The notes: generated by a model not told the origin, from the sequence alone. A DNA stretch of 64,000 nt from Flavobacteriales bacterium (GCA_016712535.1 JADJQW010000002.1:372001-436000); one strand, 5' to 3'; shown: positions 44,863-53,763, numbered from the stretch's first letter. Translations and numbers: made by a program.

Positions 44863-44896
44863 TTTCTGATCATCTGATCCTCTCATTTTCTGATCA
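44804..44896. repeat. long imperfect inverted repeat spanning the fucosidase start codon
   Basis: The inner arms 44819-44832 and 44860-44873 are exact 14-base inverted copies (ATGATCAGAAAATG and its complement). The outer arms 44804-44818 and 44882-44896 match at 14 of 15 positions. Together they form a stem of about 29 bp with an 8-base bulge and a 27-base loop. In the minus-strand mRNA, the ATG of the fucosidase is the last three bases of the inner 5' arm, and the outer arm covers the stop codon of the upstream GH109-like gene. Confidence 0.85.
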
Positions 44897-46282
44897 GTAT
44901 TCATCCGTGAAACCGAAGTTCGGTTTTCGCGTCGTCCATTTCCCATCGGTGAAATCCGGGATGTCCTGCACTTGCCCGCCCTCGGCGATGCTCTTCTCGC
45001 TCAGCGGCGTGATGGCGTACCACGTGGCCATGTCGTACACATCGAGCGGGAAAGGCGCCTTGCGCTTGATGCATTCGATGAAGGCGTGGTCCACGAAGAA
45101 GTCCATGCCGCCATGGCCTGCGCCCTCGGCTTGCGCGGCGTGGCGTTTCCAGAGCGGGTGGTCGTATTGCTCCAGCCATGCCTTGCTGTTTTCCCAACGG
45201 TGACCGTGCTCCATGCGCTTCTCGAAGTAGAGCATGCCTTGGTCCGCTTCGCCCCAGCCGTTGTCCTGCCACAGGCCCTCGGTTCCCTGCACGCGGAAGC
45301 CGAGGTTGTATGGACGCTGCAAGGTGGTGTCGTGCGTGAGCAGGATCGTTTCTCCGTTGGCGCATTGGATCTGGGTGCTCACCACGTCGCCGCATTTGAA
45401 TTCCACGCGCGCGTTCGGATGCGATGCGCCGCCTTTCGCATGTTCCATGATGTGCTTATGCGCGCCGCGCGCCTTGCTCGCGATGCTGCTCAGGCGCGTG
45501 AGCCGGTTGCCGCGGTTGATGTCCATCATCACCGCAACAGGGCCGAGGCCATGCGTGGGATAGAGCTCGCCGTTGCGGTCCACGTAATGCTGGGTGCGCC
45601 ACTTGGCCTCGCTCCATCCCTTCGCGCCGAACTCCACGCCATCGCCGTAACCGTTGGGCGCGCCGCTGTTGAAGAGCACATGCCGCAGATCGTGCTGATA
45701 TCCGCCCTGCGCATGCACCAGCTCGCCGAACATTCCTTGACGCACCATGTTCATCACGGCCATCACATCGCGGCGGTAGCACACGTTCTCGAGCATCATC
45801 ACCGGCACGCCGGTCTTCTCGCTCGTGCGCACGATCGTCCAGCAATCATCAACGCTCATGGCGCCGCACACTTCCATGCCCACGATCTTGCCCGTTTCCA
45901 GCGCTGCGATGCCTTGCTGCACGTGCCATTCCCACGGACTGCTGATGATCACCGCATCGATGTCCTTGCGCCGCAGCAGTTCCAAGTAGCCCTCGTTGCC
46001 GTTCACGTAGGCCATGGCCTTGGGCCGCTTAGCCTTCGCGAGCAGCTGCTGGGCCATGGCCATCATGCTGGGATCCGGATCGTGCATGGCGATGATCTCG
46101 ACGTCATCGCGCAAGGCGAGCTCCGCCAGGTGCGTCTGCCCGCGAAGGCCCACGCCGATGAAGCCCAGTCGCACCTTCTGGTCGCCGGGCTGATAGAATG
46201 CCTTCAGGCTGCGCGGCACCAGGCCGAAGCCGAGGATCGCGAGGGTGGTGTCACGGATGAAGGCGCGGCGATCGGCATGCAT
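44894..46282 (-). CDS. GH109-like Gfo/Idh/MocA-family glycosidase or oxidoreductase
   Basis: The 462-residue protein starts with a Tat-like signal (MHADRRAFIRDTTLAILGFG) and an NAD-binding Rossmann fold (VRLGFIGVGLRGQTHL). MMLENVCYRRDVMAVMNMV, YQHDLRH and the block ELYPTHGLGPVAVMMDINRGN are typical of GH109 enzymes, which use bound NAD to hydrolyse alpha-N-acetylgalactosaminides. A plain oxidoreductase is the alternative. It lies directly upstream of the second fucosidase on the same strand. The active GH109 Tyr/His assignment cannot be confirmed by eye. Confidence 0.82.
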   Translation of the reverse strand: MHADRRAFIRDTTLAILGFGLVPRSLKAFYQPGDQKVRLGFIGVGLRGQTHLAELALRDDVEIIAMHDPDPSMMAMAQQLLAKAKRPKAMAYVNGNEGYLELLRRKDIDAVIISSPWEWHVQQGIAALETGKIVGMEVCGAMSVDDCWTIVRTSEKTGVPVMMLENVCYRRDVMAVMNMVRQGMFGELVHAQGGYQHDLRHVLFNSGAPNGYGDGVEFGAKGWSEAKWRTQHYVDRNGELYPTHGLGPVAVMMDINRGNRLTRLSSIASKARGAHKHIMEHAKGGASHPNARVEFKCGDVVSTQIQCANGETILLTHDTTLQRPYNLGFRVQGTEGLWQDNGWGEADQGMLYFEKRMEHGHRWENSKAWLEQYDHPLWKRHAAQAEGAGHGGMDFFVDHAFIECIKRKAPFPLDVYDMATWYAITPLSEKSIAEGGQVQDIPDFTDGKWTTRKPNFGFTDEY

Positions 46283-46307
46283 GTGGAACTGCGGATGTTA
46301 GGCGGGA

Positions 46308-47855
46308 TCAGTGCAAAGGACCAGCCATGAAGCGCAGGCTCGATCGCTGATCGCCGCAGCGGATGCTGGCGGTGTGGAGGCCCTGGCTCAAGCGTGGCAT
46401 CGGCAGGCTCAAGAGCCCATGCTGTGCGGCTCGGCGTTCGTGCAGCAACAGGCGGCCCATGGCATCACGGACCTCCACCTCAATGGCGGTGGCCCGTTCA
46501 GGGACATGCACCATGAGGCCGGCATCCTCAGCGTACCAACTGATCAATCCGGCATTGGTCGGCTGAGGGGCGCCCACCAGGATCTGCCCTGGCGTGCGGC
46601 AGAAGGTGTAGCTGTTCACCAATCCGCACTCCGCGCCCGCTCCATCGGTCTGCCATCCATTGAAGGTGATGCAGAGCTCGAATCCACTGTCTTCCACCAG
46701 CACCTCGCCGAACTGCCCGTGCGCGGGGCTCGGGTTCGGGAAGACGCCTCCTTGATTGAATTGGCCGCCCTTGTACGAGCCCCAACGGGCCAATGCGGCC
46801 GCTTGGAAGATGGGGTAGTGGTAGCGCAGGTCCTGCGCAGTGCTGAAATCGGCATTGGTGCCATCGTCGATCGCGAGCATGTGCGCATCGCCGGCGATGA
46901 TGAAGAGGTCCTTCACGCCCAGGGCGAAGAGCACATCGTTCAGTGCGGTGCGCTCGGCGGGCTGGCAGGCCCAGTTCTCCGGATAGCCCACGCTGTTCCA
47001 GGTGAGCGAGGTGACCCACGCGGCCACCAGACCGTTGTCGCGCGCGTAGAGCATCTCGCTGAGCAGCCACGCGAGCTGGGCACCGCTCATCATCTCTTCT
47101 CCGGTCTTGGTGCTGCGCAGATCGCTGATGATGAAATGCACGCGACCGATGGTGAACGACTGATGCACGCTGATGGGATGGTGCAGCGGGTAGTGCGGAA
47201 CGTATTCGCGATAGGCGCGCGCAGCGCTGGCCTTGCCGATGTAGCTGGCATCAGAGCCATTGCCGCAGAAATCGTGATCGTCCCATACATAGGCGATGGG
47301 CGTGGCGTGCAGGAACTCCTTCATTGGCGAGACGGAGAGCACGTCTTCCCGGTAGGGCGCCCGATGCGGCTCGATCGCCGTGCTGTTGGGGTCCCGGTAA
47401 TGCAGGTCGCCGGTGCTGAGGAAGAAGAGCGGCTCCTTTTCCTGCATGGCTTGCCACACGGGATGGCTGCTGCTGCCGTTGCAGGAGCCGGTCACGAATG
47501 AGAAGGATGCTGCTCCGAAGCCCGGGGTGGTGAAGCTCCCGGCTGCGATTCCTGATGCATCCTGCACGCCGTTCACCTCGAAGCGATAGGTATAGGGTGT
47601 GCCCGGTTGAAGCCCGGTGAGCTCAATTGCAGCCACTTGGTCGGCGCTGGGGTCGGCCACGGTGTAAGGACTGGCGATCTCCTCGGTGCAGGGCGGAGCG
47701 CAGGCCAGCACGCGCACGCTGTCCGTAGGTCCGCTGAGCCGCGCGCGGATATGGATGCTGGTTGGGCCGAGGGCGCCGCTCCAATAGGAAGTCACGGACT
47801 CTTGCGCTGAGCAGTGCAGCGATGCTGCGATGAGAGAAAGGAGGAGCGATCGCAT
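46308..47855 (-). CDS. PhoD-like metallophosphatase with T9SS sorting tail
   Basis: The ~515-residue secreted protein has an N-terminal fibronectin-like domain (TGLQPGTPYTYRFEVNG) and a PhoD-type metallophosphatase domain with FVTGSCNGSS, FFLSTGDLHYRD, YVWDDHDFCGN and FIIAGDAHMLAIDD. The last ~75 residues (LISWYAEDAG... to LRFMAGPLH) form a beta-rich T9SS type A-like sorting domain. It is probably a surface or secreted phosphatase for phosphate scavenging. The ATG at 47853-47855 precedes the signal peptide. Confidence 0.85.
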   Translation of the reverse strand: MRSLLLSLIAASLHCSAQESVTSYWSGALGPTSIHIRARLSGPTDSVRVLACAPPCTEEIASPYTVADPSADQVAAIELTGLQPGTPYTYRFEVNGVQDASGIAAGSFTTPGFGAASFSFVTGSCNGSSSHPVWQAMQEKEPLFFLSTGDLHYRDPNSTAIEPHRAPYREDVLSVSPMKEFLHATPIAYVWDDHDFCGNGSDASYIGKASAARAYREYVPHYPLHHPISVHQSFTIGRVHFIISDLRSTKTGEEMMSGAQLAWLLSEMLYARDNGLVAAWVTSLTWNSVGYPENWACQPAERTALNDVLFALGVKDLFIIAGDAHMLAIDDGTNADFSTAQDLRYHYPIFQAAALARWGSYKGGQFNQGGVFPNPSPAHGQFGEVLVEDSGFELCITFNGWQTDGAGAECGLVNSYTFCRTPGQILVGAPQPTNAGLISWYAEDAGLMVHVPERATAIEVEVRDAMGRLLLHERRAAQHGLLSLPMPRLSQGLHTASIRCGDQRSSLRFMAGPLH

Positions 47856-47884
47856 GGGCGCAGGCACGAAGATGGGCCGCGCGC

Positions 47885-48508
47885 TCAGAAAGGCCAAGCC
47901 GGCATCCAGAGCACAGCGGCGGACACGCTGCCGAATCCAACGGCTGCGCCCGCATAGACCTGTCCTGGAGTGTGATCACTGGTGAGCAGCCGTGCCGTGC
48001 CCAGCGCGCCGGCCAGCAAGAGCAGCGTGCACAAGGGCACGAAGGCGCCGAGATCGTGCAGGGCATCGAGCGCGGCCACTGCACCGATGCAGCCGCTGAT
48101 CCCCACCATGTGCGCGCTGATCTTCCAGCGCAGCGTGATCATCGTGGCCAGCAGCAGCGCCACTGTCGCACCCGCGATGAGCGTGAGCGTGAGCGGATGC
48201 ACCGGGGCGCTGGTGAGCAGGTAAGCGGCCATGGCATAGTAGAGCAGGGTCATCACGAACGGCGCGATGCGTTCCTGGCGCGCGTGCATCTCAAGGCTTT
48301 GCACCACGCCGGCGCTGCGAAGCAGCAGGGTGCTTGTGAGCGGGAACACAATGGTCATCAGCGCCACGATCGCGAGCAGCTTCCAGCGCGACTCAACAGG
48401 CAGGAAATAGCCCAGATGCGGGTCGAGCTCCAGCGCGACCCAGAGCGTGAGCACGGGCATCAGCAGCGGATGCAGGGCGTAGGAGAGGAAGCGGGCAGCG
48501 GGTCTCAA
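47885..48508 (-). CDS. PAP2-like membrane protein
   Basis: A 207-residue polytopic protein with six membrane segments. The C-terminal half contains KISAHMVGISG and ARLLTSDHTPGQVYAGAAVG, which resemble the phosphatase motifs of the PAP2 superfamily (SGH and RxxxxxH-x3-D), though the lysine motif is weak. It is likely a lipid phosphatase or a degenerate relative. The best start is a TTG (48506-48508) with MRPAARFLSYALHPLLMPVL; no ATG is near. Confidence 0.7.
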   Translation of the reverse strand: MRPAARFLSYALHPLLMPVLTLWVALELDPHLGYFLPVESRWKLLAIVALMTIVFPLTSTLLLRSAGVVQSLEMHARQERIAPFVMTLLYYAMAAYLLTSAPVHPLTLTLIAGATVALLLATMITLRWKISAHMVGISGCIGAVAALDALHDLGAFVPLCTLLLLAGALGTARLLTSDHTPGQVYAGAAVGFGSVSAAVLWMPAWPF

Positions 48509-48534
48509 GTGCGCGAGCAGGCGTGTGGCAAGTT

Positions 48535-48690
48535 AGGGGAGCATGTCGAAGAGCAGGGTACGGCGGAGCGGCGAGTGTGCCAGCGGCGAGCGGCCAGTGC
48601 GAAGGTCGAGGGGGATAGCCCTATGGCAATTGACGTGGAAGCGGCTAGTTCGCCGCTTGCAAACTCGCCGCTGGGGAACCGGCCGCTTCG
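48535..48690. other. intergenic stretch with repeated GCCGCT-type motifs
   Basis: This 182-base gap between rpoN and the PAP2-like gene holds several copies of AGCGGCGAG / CTCGCCGCT in both orientations (near 48576, 48589 and 48667) and GCCGCTT units, which could fold into hairpins. A similar GCCGCTTGCCGCT stretch lies before atpG (3027-3060). No coding region is supported. Confidence 0.4.
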
Positions 48691-50160
48691 TCAAAGCTGC
48701 TTCCGCAGCCGCGCCACTGGCAGGCTGAGCTGCTCACGGTACTTGGCCACGGTGCGCCGGGCGATGTTGTAGCCCTTGCTGATGAGGAGCGCCGTGAGCT
48801 CGTCGTCGGTGAGGGGCTTGTGCTTGTCCTCGGCCTCGATGGCGTCCTTCAGGATCTTCTTCACCTCACGGGTGCTCACTTCCTCGCCTTCCTGGTTGGT
48901 GAGGCTCTCACTGAAGAAGAACTTGAGCAGGATGGTGCCGTAGTTCGTCTGCACATACTTGCTGTTGGCCACGCGGCTGATGGTGCTGATGTCCATGCCC
49001 ACCTTCTCGGCGATGTCCTTCAGGATCATCGGCTTCAACTTGGTCTCATCGCCGGTGAGGAAGAACTCGCGCTGGTGCTCCATGATGGCCTCCATGGTCA
49101 CCATCAGGGTGTGCTGCCGCTGCTTGATCGCATCGATGAACCACTTGGCGCCATCGAGCTTCTGCTTGATGAACATGATCGCCTCCTTCGCCGCTTTGTC
49201 CTTCTTGTTGCGCGCGTACTCCTGCATCATGTCGCGGTAGGCGCGGCTCACGCGCAGCTCGGGGGCATTGCGGCCGTTGAGGGTGAGCTCGAGCTGGCCA
49301 TCGATGGCGAGCACATGGAAATCGGGGATGATCTCCTGGCTGGGGGCGGCGTTCTCCCGCTGCGTGTTGCCCGGCTTGGGGTTCAGGTGCGTGATGAGCT
49401 CGATGGCGCCCTTGAGCGCGTCCTCATCGATCTCGAGGCGCTCGATGATCTTCTCGTAGTGCTTCTTGGCGAAGGCGTCGAAATGCTTGCCGAGGATCTC
49501 CTCGGCGATGCGCTGCTCGAGGCTGTGAGGCATCCGGCGCACCTGCAGCAGCAGGCATTCGCGCAGGTCGCGGGCACCGGTGCCCGCGGGATCGAGCTCC
49601 TGCACCTCGGCCAGGGCCTTCTCCAGCTCGGCCACGTTCGCCATCAGGTTCTGGGTGAAGGCCAGGTCGTTGACGACGGCGTGCAGGTCGCGGCGCAGGT
49701 AGCCGTCCTCATCGAGGTTGCCGATCAGGTGCTCCGCGAGCAGGGCGGTGCGCTCATCGCAGTCGCGCAGGCCGAGCTGCTGCCGAAGGTTGTCCTGGAA
49801 GGTGGTGCCGCCGGCCAAGGGGATCTCGCGGTCCTCCTCGTCGGGCCCGGTATTGCGCACGCTCAGCTTGTAGTCGGGCGTATCGTCATCGGGGAAGTAC
49901 TCGCTCAGGTCGAAATCGTCGCGCTCATTCTCCTCGTTCTGCTCGGTGTCGAGCTCGGTGCTCTCCGCGATGGCCTGCTCCTCGGAAGGGGCCTCCTCAT
50001 CGTTCTCGTCCTCGCCGCTCTCCAGCGCAGGGTTCTCCTCCAGCTCCTGTCGGATGCGCTCCTCCATCTCCACGGTGGGCAGCTGCAGCATCTTCATCAG
50101 CTGGATCTGCTGCGGGCTGAGCTTCTGGGCGAGCTTCTGATATAATCCTTGCTTCAGCAT
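48691..50160 (-). CDS. rpoN: RNA polymerase sigma-54 factor
   Basis: The 489-residue sigma factor has region I (MLKQGLYQKLAQKLSPQQIQLMKMLQLPTVEMEERI, broken for reading), a Glu/Asp-rich region II, the core-binding domain, an HTH (MDISTISRVANSKYVQT) and the RpoN box ARRTVAKYRE near residue 467. Everything needed for -24/-12 promoter recognition is intact. It needs an AAA+ enhancer-binding activator, none of which is in the window. The ATG at 50158-50160 begins region I exactly. Confidence 0.96.
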   Translation of the reverse strand: MLKQGLYQKLAQKLSPQQIQLMKMLQLPTVEMEERIRQELEENPALESGEDENDEEAPSEEQAIAESTELDTEQNEENERDDFDLSEYFPDDDTPDYKLSVRNTGPDEEDREIPLAGGTTFQDNLRQQLGLRDCDERTALLAEHLIGNLDEDGYLRRDLHAVVNDLAFTQNLMANVAELEKALAEVQELDPAGTGARDLRECLLLQVRRMPHSLEQRIAEEILGKHFDAFAKKHYEKIIERLEIDEDALKGAIELITHLNPKPGNTQRENAAPSQEIIPDFHVLAIDGQLELTLNGRNAPELRVSRAYRDMMQEYARNKKDKAAKEAIMFIKQKLDGAKWFIDAIKQRQHTLMVTMEAIMEHQREFFLTGDETKLKPMILKDIAEKVGMDISTISRVANSKYVQTNYGTILLKFFFSESLTNQEGEEVSTREVKKILKDAIEAEDKHKPLTDDELTALLISKGYNIARRTVAKYREQLSLPVARLRKQL

Positions 50161-50167
50161 GTCGGGG

Positions 50168-50175
50168 CGAAAATA
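50168..50175 (-). promoter_or_regulatory. candidate -7 element (TATTTTCG) before rpoN
   Basis: TATTTTCG on the minus strand lies seven bases upstream of the rpoN ATG. Confidence 0.35.
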
Positions 50176-50257
50176 CGGGGGCAGGCTTGGGCTGGATGAA
50201 ACGCGCATCACGTTCCGCCCGCCCGCCGGCTCTGTCGGCGCAGGCCCCTCGCTCCGA

Positions 50258-50265
50258 TACCTTCG
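50258..50265 (+). promoter_or_regulatory. candidate -7 element (TACCTTCG)
   Basis: TACCTTCG lies 21 bases before the ATG of the thioredoxin-like gene, in the gap shared with the divergent rpoN. Confidence 0.4.
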
Positions 50266-50286
50266 CGCCTCACAACATCACGCACC

Positions 50287-50916
50287 ATGCTCCTGAAGAC
50301 CATCTCACTGATCGCTCTCGGCACCGTCGCCATCGCCGCGCACGAGCTGCCCAACCTCAACATCGGCGATGCCATGCCCGCTGCCGATGTGAAGATGAAG
50401 AACGTGGATGGCGAGATGGCCTCGTTGAAGGACCTCGCCGGCCGCAACGGCACGCTGGTGATCTTCTCGTGCAATACCTGCCCCTTCGTGATCGGCTCAG
50501 AAGGAAGCGAGGGCTGGGAAGGCCGATACCCGGAATTGATGGCCGTGGGCGCCCGCTTCGGCGTGCCCGTGGTGCTGATCAACAGCAACGAGGCCAAGCG
50601 TGGCGATGGCGATTCGTTCGCCGACATGCAGGCGCGCTACAAGGAGAAGAAATACACCGGCGCCTACCTGCTCGATGAAGGGCACAAGGTGGCCGATGCC
50701 TTCGGTGCGCGCACCACGCCGCACGTGTTCCTCTTCGACAAGAACCACAAGCTCGCGTACAAGGGCGCCATCGACGACAACGTGGCCAAGGCCAGCGAGG
50801 TGAAGGAGCGCTGGGCCTACAACGCGATCGACAAGATGGTAGCGGGCCAGCCCGTTGATCCATCCAGCACGCGCAACATCGGCTGCAGCATCAAGCGCAT
50901 GCCGCATAAGCACTAG
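50287..50916 (+). CDS. secreted thioredoxin-like protein
   Basis: This 209-residue protein has a signal peptide (LKTISLIALGTVAIAAHE). The redox-active CNTC motif (Cys62, Cys65) in SCNTCPFVIG sits in an AhpC/TSA-type thioredoxin fold, with a cis-Pro in RTTPHVFLFD. The family is frequent in Bacteroidota and probably acts as a periplasmic thiol oxidoreductase. A further Cys in NIGCSIKRM near the C-terminus matches the extra conserved Cys of this group. Confidence 0.87.
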   Translation: MLLKTISLIALGTVAIAAHELPNLNIGDAMPAADVKMKNVDGEMASLKDLAGRNGTLVIFSCNTCPFVIGSEGSEGWEGRYPELMAVGARFGVPVVLINSNEAKRGDGDSFADMQARYKEKKYTGAYLLDEGHKVADAFGARTTPHVFLFDKNHKLAYKGAIDDNVAKASEVKERWAYNAIDKMVAGQPVDPSSTRNIGCSIKRMPHKH

Positions 50917-51075
50917 GAGGCTGAGGGTTGTTGCTTCGCGCTTCGTTCCTCGCGGGCGCAATGACCGGTTGAAGATTCGGGTGCGTGCGGCTATCGCCCG
51001 ACCTCAACACAGGTTGATAACTCCTGGCATGCCAGCAGAACGGCCGGACCTTCCTTTGCAGCAAATCGGATCCTG

Positions 51076-52386
51076 ATGAATGTTCTCTTGATCGGCAGTG
51101 GCGGACGCGAGCATGCGCTGGCTTGGAAGATCGCGCAGAGCTCCTTGCTCGATGCGCTCTATGTGGCGCCCGGCAACCCCGGCACCTTGCGCCATGGCCG
51201 GAGCGCGGACATTGACCCCGCTGACCACAAGGCCCTGCGCAACTTCATCCTGGAGAAGAACATCCGCATCGTGGTGGTGGGCCCCGAAGGCCCGCTGGTG
51301 GATGGCCTGCACGACCGGATCGCGGAGGACCCGAAGCTCGCCGGCGTCACGGTGATCGGTCCCAAGGCGGAGGGCGCGCGCCTCGAGGGCAGCAAGGACT
51401 TCGCGAAGGAGTTCATGTTCCGCCACAACATCCCCACGGCGGCGCACCGCACCTTCACGAAGGGCCAGTTGCAAGACGCCATCGAGCACCTGGACCGTGT
51501 GAACGCGCCCTACGTGGTGAAGGCCGATGGCCTCGCGGCCGGCAAGGGCGTGATCATCACCAACGACAAGAAGGAGGCGGCCAAGGCGCTGCGCGACATG
51601 CTGCAGAGCGGACGCTTCGGAGAGGCCGGAGAGCGCGTGGTGATCGAGCAGCACCTGAAGGGCGTGGAGTGCAGCGCCTTCCTGATCACCGACGGGGATG
51701 CGTTCAAGATGCTGCCCGCCGCCAAGGACTACAAGCGCATCGGCAACGCCGACAGCGGCCCCAACACCGGCGGCATGGGCGCGGTATCGCCCGTGACTTT
51801 TGCCGATAAGGATTTCATGCAGAAGGTGCACGACCGCGTGGCGGCGCCCACCGTGCGCGGCATGAAGAAGGATGGCCTCGCCTACCAGGGCTTCCTCTTC
51901 ATGGGACTGATGAACGTGAATGGCGACCCCTATGTGATCGAGTACAACGTGCGCCTGGGCGATCCCGAGACGCAAGCGATCCTGCCGCGCCTGAAGAGCG
52001 ATCTGCTCGATCTCTTCGAAGGCATCGCCACAGGCACGCTCAGCGAGCGCCATGTGGATGTGGACGACCGCACCGCCGTGACCATCGTGCTCGCTTCAGC
52101 AGGCTACCCCGGCGACTACGAGAAGGGCAAGCCGATCACCGGCGTGGAGCAGGTGCGCGACGCCTACGTGTTCCACGCGGGCACCCGAACGAAGAACGAT
52201 GCGCTGGTGACCGATGGCGGGCGCGTGCTCAGCGTCACCGGCATCGGCAAGGACCTGGAGAGCGCGATCGCCTCCGCCTACCGCGCCGCGGACGCCATCC
52301 ACTTTGAGGGGCGATACCGCCGAGACGATATCGGGAAGGACCTGGTGAAGCAGCCCGCGCAACGCGCGGCTGCAGTGAAGCCGTAA
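51076..52386 (+). CDS. purD: phosphoribosylamine-glycine ligase
   Basis: The 436-residue ATP-grasp enzyme makes GAR in purine synthesis. The N-terminal LLIGSGGREHALAWK, the ATP-grasp core PYVVKADGLAAGKGVII, YKRIGNADSGPNTGGMGAVSP and EYNVRLGDPETQ are all present. Length is normal. The start overlaps no other gene. It forms a known Flavobacteria neighbourhood with the two following genes. Confidence 0.97.
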   Translation: MNVLLIGSGGREHALAWKIAQSSLLDALYVAPGNPGTLRHGRSADIDPADHKALRNFILEKNIRIVVVGPEGPLVDGLHDRIAEDPKLAGVTVIGPKAEGARLEGSKDFAKEFMFRHNIPTAAHRTFTKGQLQDAIEHLDRVNAPYVVKADGLAAGKGVIITNDKKEAAKALRDMLQSGRFGEAGERVVIEQHLKGVECSAFLITDGDAFKMLPAAKDYKRIGNADSGPNTGGMGAVSPVTFADKDFMQKVHDRVAAPTVRGMKKDGLAYQGFLFMGLMNVNGDPYVIEYNVRLGDPETQAILPRLKSDLLDLFEGIATGTLSERHVDVDDRTAVTIVLASAGYPGDYEKGKPITGVEQVRDAYVFHAGTRTKNDALVTDGGRVLSVTGIGKDLESAIASAYRAADAIHFEGRYRRDDIGKDLVKQPAQRAAAVKP

Positions 52387-52416
52387 CGGTAGAGGTGCGC
52401 TTTGGCTCCGTGGCAC

Positions 52417-52596
52417 TTATGCCATGGTGCCGTTGGCCTTGGCCTTGCGGTTGTACTTGCCCTGCAGGTTGAGCCAGTAGAGCATGCCCACGAAGAGCGT
52501 GATGCTGGTGAGCGTGACGGGCATCCAGCCCATCTTCTCGAGGATCTTGAAGGTCCACTCCATGAAATGGCCGAGGGCGAAGGCGATGTCTTGCAT
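52417..52596 (-). CDS. single-pass membrane microprotein (DUF6341-like)
   Basis: A 59-residue protein reads MQDIAFALGHFMEWT, then KILEKMGWMPVTLTS, one membrane helix (ITLFVGMLYWLNLQ) and a basic tail (GKYNRKAKANG). In Flavobacteria a microprotein of this size and shape lies beside purD and a DUF6427 gene, which supports the call. Function unknown; a small partner of a membrane complex is a reasonable guess. Confidence 0.75.
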   Translation of the reverse strand: MQDIAFALGHFMEWTFKILEKMGWMPVTLTSITLFVGMLYWLNLQGKYNRKAKANGTMA

Positions 52597-52618
52597 GGCG
52601 GTAAGGCGTGAAGCGGGG

Positions 52619-52626
52619 CGAAGATA
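52619..52626 (-). promoter_or_regulatory. candidate -7 element (TATCTTCG)
   Basis: TATCTTCG on the minus strand lies 22 bases upstream of the microprotein start. Confidence 0.4.
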
Positions 52627-52705
52627 GGAGGGGGGATATTCCGGAGATTACCTGCTCTCAGAGCGCCCTAGGCCAGCCGTCCCGACCTTCGCCCCTCGCC
52701 GCCGC

Positions 52706-53686
52706 ATGCTCGCCGCCTTCTTCCGCAGCAACCAGCCCGCCGTTCTGGTATCCGTGCCGATGGTGGTGGCGGCGCTCTTCGTGCCCGCGTTCTGGCACGC
52801 ACCGGTGCAGAACGGTTCGTTGATGCCGGTGGCCTCGTTGATGCAGCAGGTGCTGGGCGGCTCGGCGTGGGCCAACGCGCTTGCGGGCCTGGTGCTGGTG
52901 GCGCTGGCGACGGTGCAATTGGCGATCCTGGTGAATGCGCTGGAGCTGATGGACCGCCGGAACCATTTGGTGGCGCTCACCTTCCCGGTGCTGCTGGCGG
53001 GGCTGTGCGGCCCAGGCTGCTATGATCCGGCGCTGCTCGGGCTCCCTCTCGTGCTCTTCGCCTTGCGCAGGGCATGGTCCATCAGCAATACCGGTGCGGC
53101 GCTCGCGGCGCTCTTCGATGCCGCGCTGCTCATCGGGCTAGCGGCGCTCTGCTACCTGCCCTACGCGGTGCTCCTCGTGGTGCTGTGGATCAGCACCTCG
53201 CTCATCCGGCCTTTTGCGTGGCGCGAGTATGTGCTGCCGGTGATCGGTGCAGCGCTGGTATTCTACATCGCATGGATGGCGCTTCACTTGGCAGGACGAA
53301 CGCCTTGGCGCCCCCTGCTCACGGTGATGCCTGAGGACATGGCCCCTGCCGTGCTCTGGAATGGGCTTGCGCGGAAGTCCTTCCTTTCAGTTGCAATGCC
53401 CATCTTGCTGCTGGCGCTGGCGGCCTTCTATCGCAGTCAGGCGCAGAGCGTGATGCGCGGCAGGAACCTGCGGTCGGCGTTCATGGCATTGGCGCTTTCC
53501 ATGGCGGTGGTCATGGGCCTTCTCTTCTGGCTGAAGGGGAGCTTCCCGGCCGTGCTCGCCGCTTTGCCTATCGGAGGGATCGCCGCTTACCTCTTCCTGA
53601 ACCCCAAGCGCAGCTGGCTAGCGGAGCTTGGGTTGGGAGCCATGCTCTGCGCGGCCCTGTGGGTGCGCTGGGGCGGCGGGATGTGA
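52706..53686 (+). CDS. DUF6427-like polytopic membrane protein
   Basis: The 326-residue protein has about ten membrane helices and starts MLAAFFRSNQPAVLVSVP, the usual beginning of this family. A short cytoplasmic RSxxPxxW-like loop (FRSQAQSVMRGRNLRSAFM) is present. It lies next to purD and the microprotein in Flavobacteria. Its activity is unknown; a role in envelope or lipid biosynthesis is a guess. Confidence 0.75.
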   Translation: MLAAFFRSNQPAVLVSVPMVVAALFVPAFWHAPVQNGSLMPVASLMQQVLGGSAWANALAGLVLVALATVQLAILVNALELMDRRNHLVALTFPVLLAGLCGPGCYDPALLGLPLVLFALRRAWSISNTGAALAALFDAALLIGLAALCYLPYAVLLVVLWISTSLIRPFAWREYVLPVIGAALVFYIAWMALHLAGRTPWRPLLTVMPEDMAPAVLWNGLARKSFLSVAMPILLLALAAFYRSQAQSVMRGRNLRSAFMALALSMAVVMGLLFWLKGSFPAVLAALPIGGIAAYLFLNPKRSWLAELGLGAMLCAALWVRWGGGM

Positions 53687-53719
53687 GCCGTTCGGGAGGG
53701 TCATTCGGCCGTGAATGCA

Positions 53720-53745
53720 GAACGGCCGCGCGATGGCGGCCGTTC
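53720..53745. terminator. strong hairpin between convergent genes
   Basis: GAACGGCCGC and GCGGCCGTTC pair perfectly over 10 bp around the loop GCGATG. It lies 33 bases after the DUF6427 stop and 18 bases before the 3' end of the minus-strand exbD gene, so it can serve both directions. There is no long T tract. Confidence 0.6.
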
Positions 53746-53763
53746 CAGAACAGTTGGCTTGGC

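Noticed and set aside
44972..46330. A 452-codon plus-strand frame opposite the GH109-like gene
   Set aside because: Same kind of GC-driven shadow; no motif, and the opposite strand has a clear family match.
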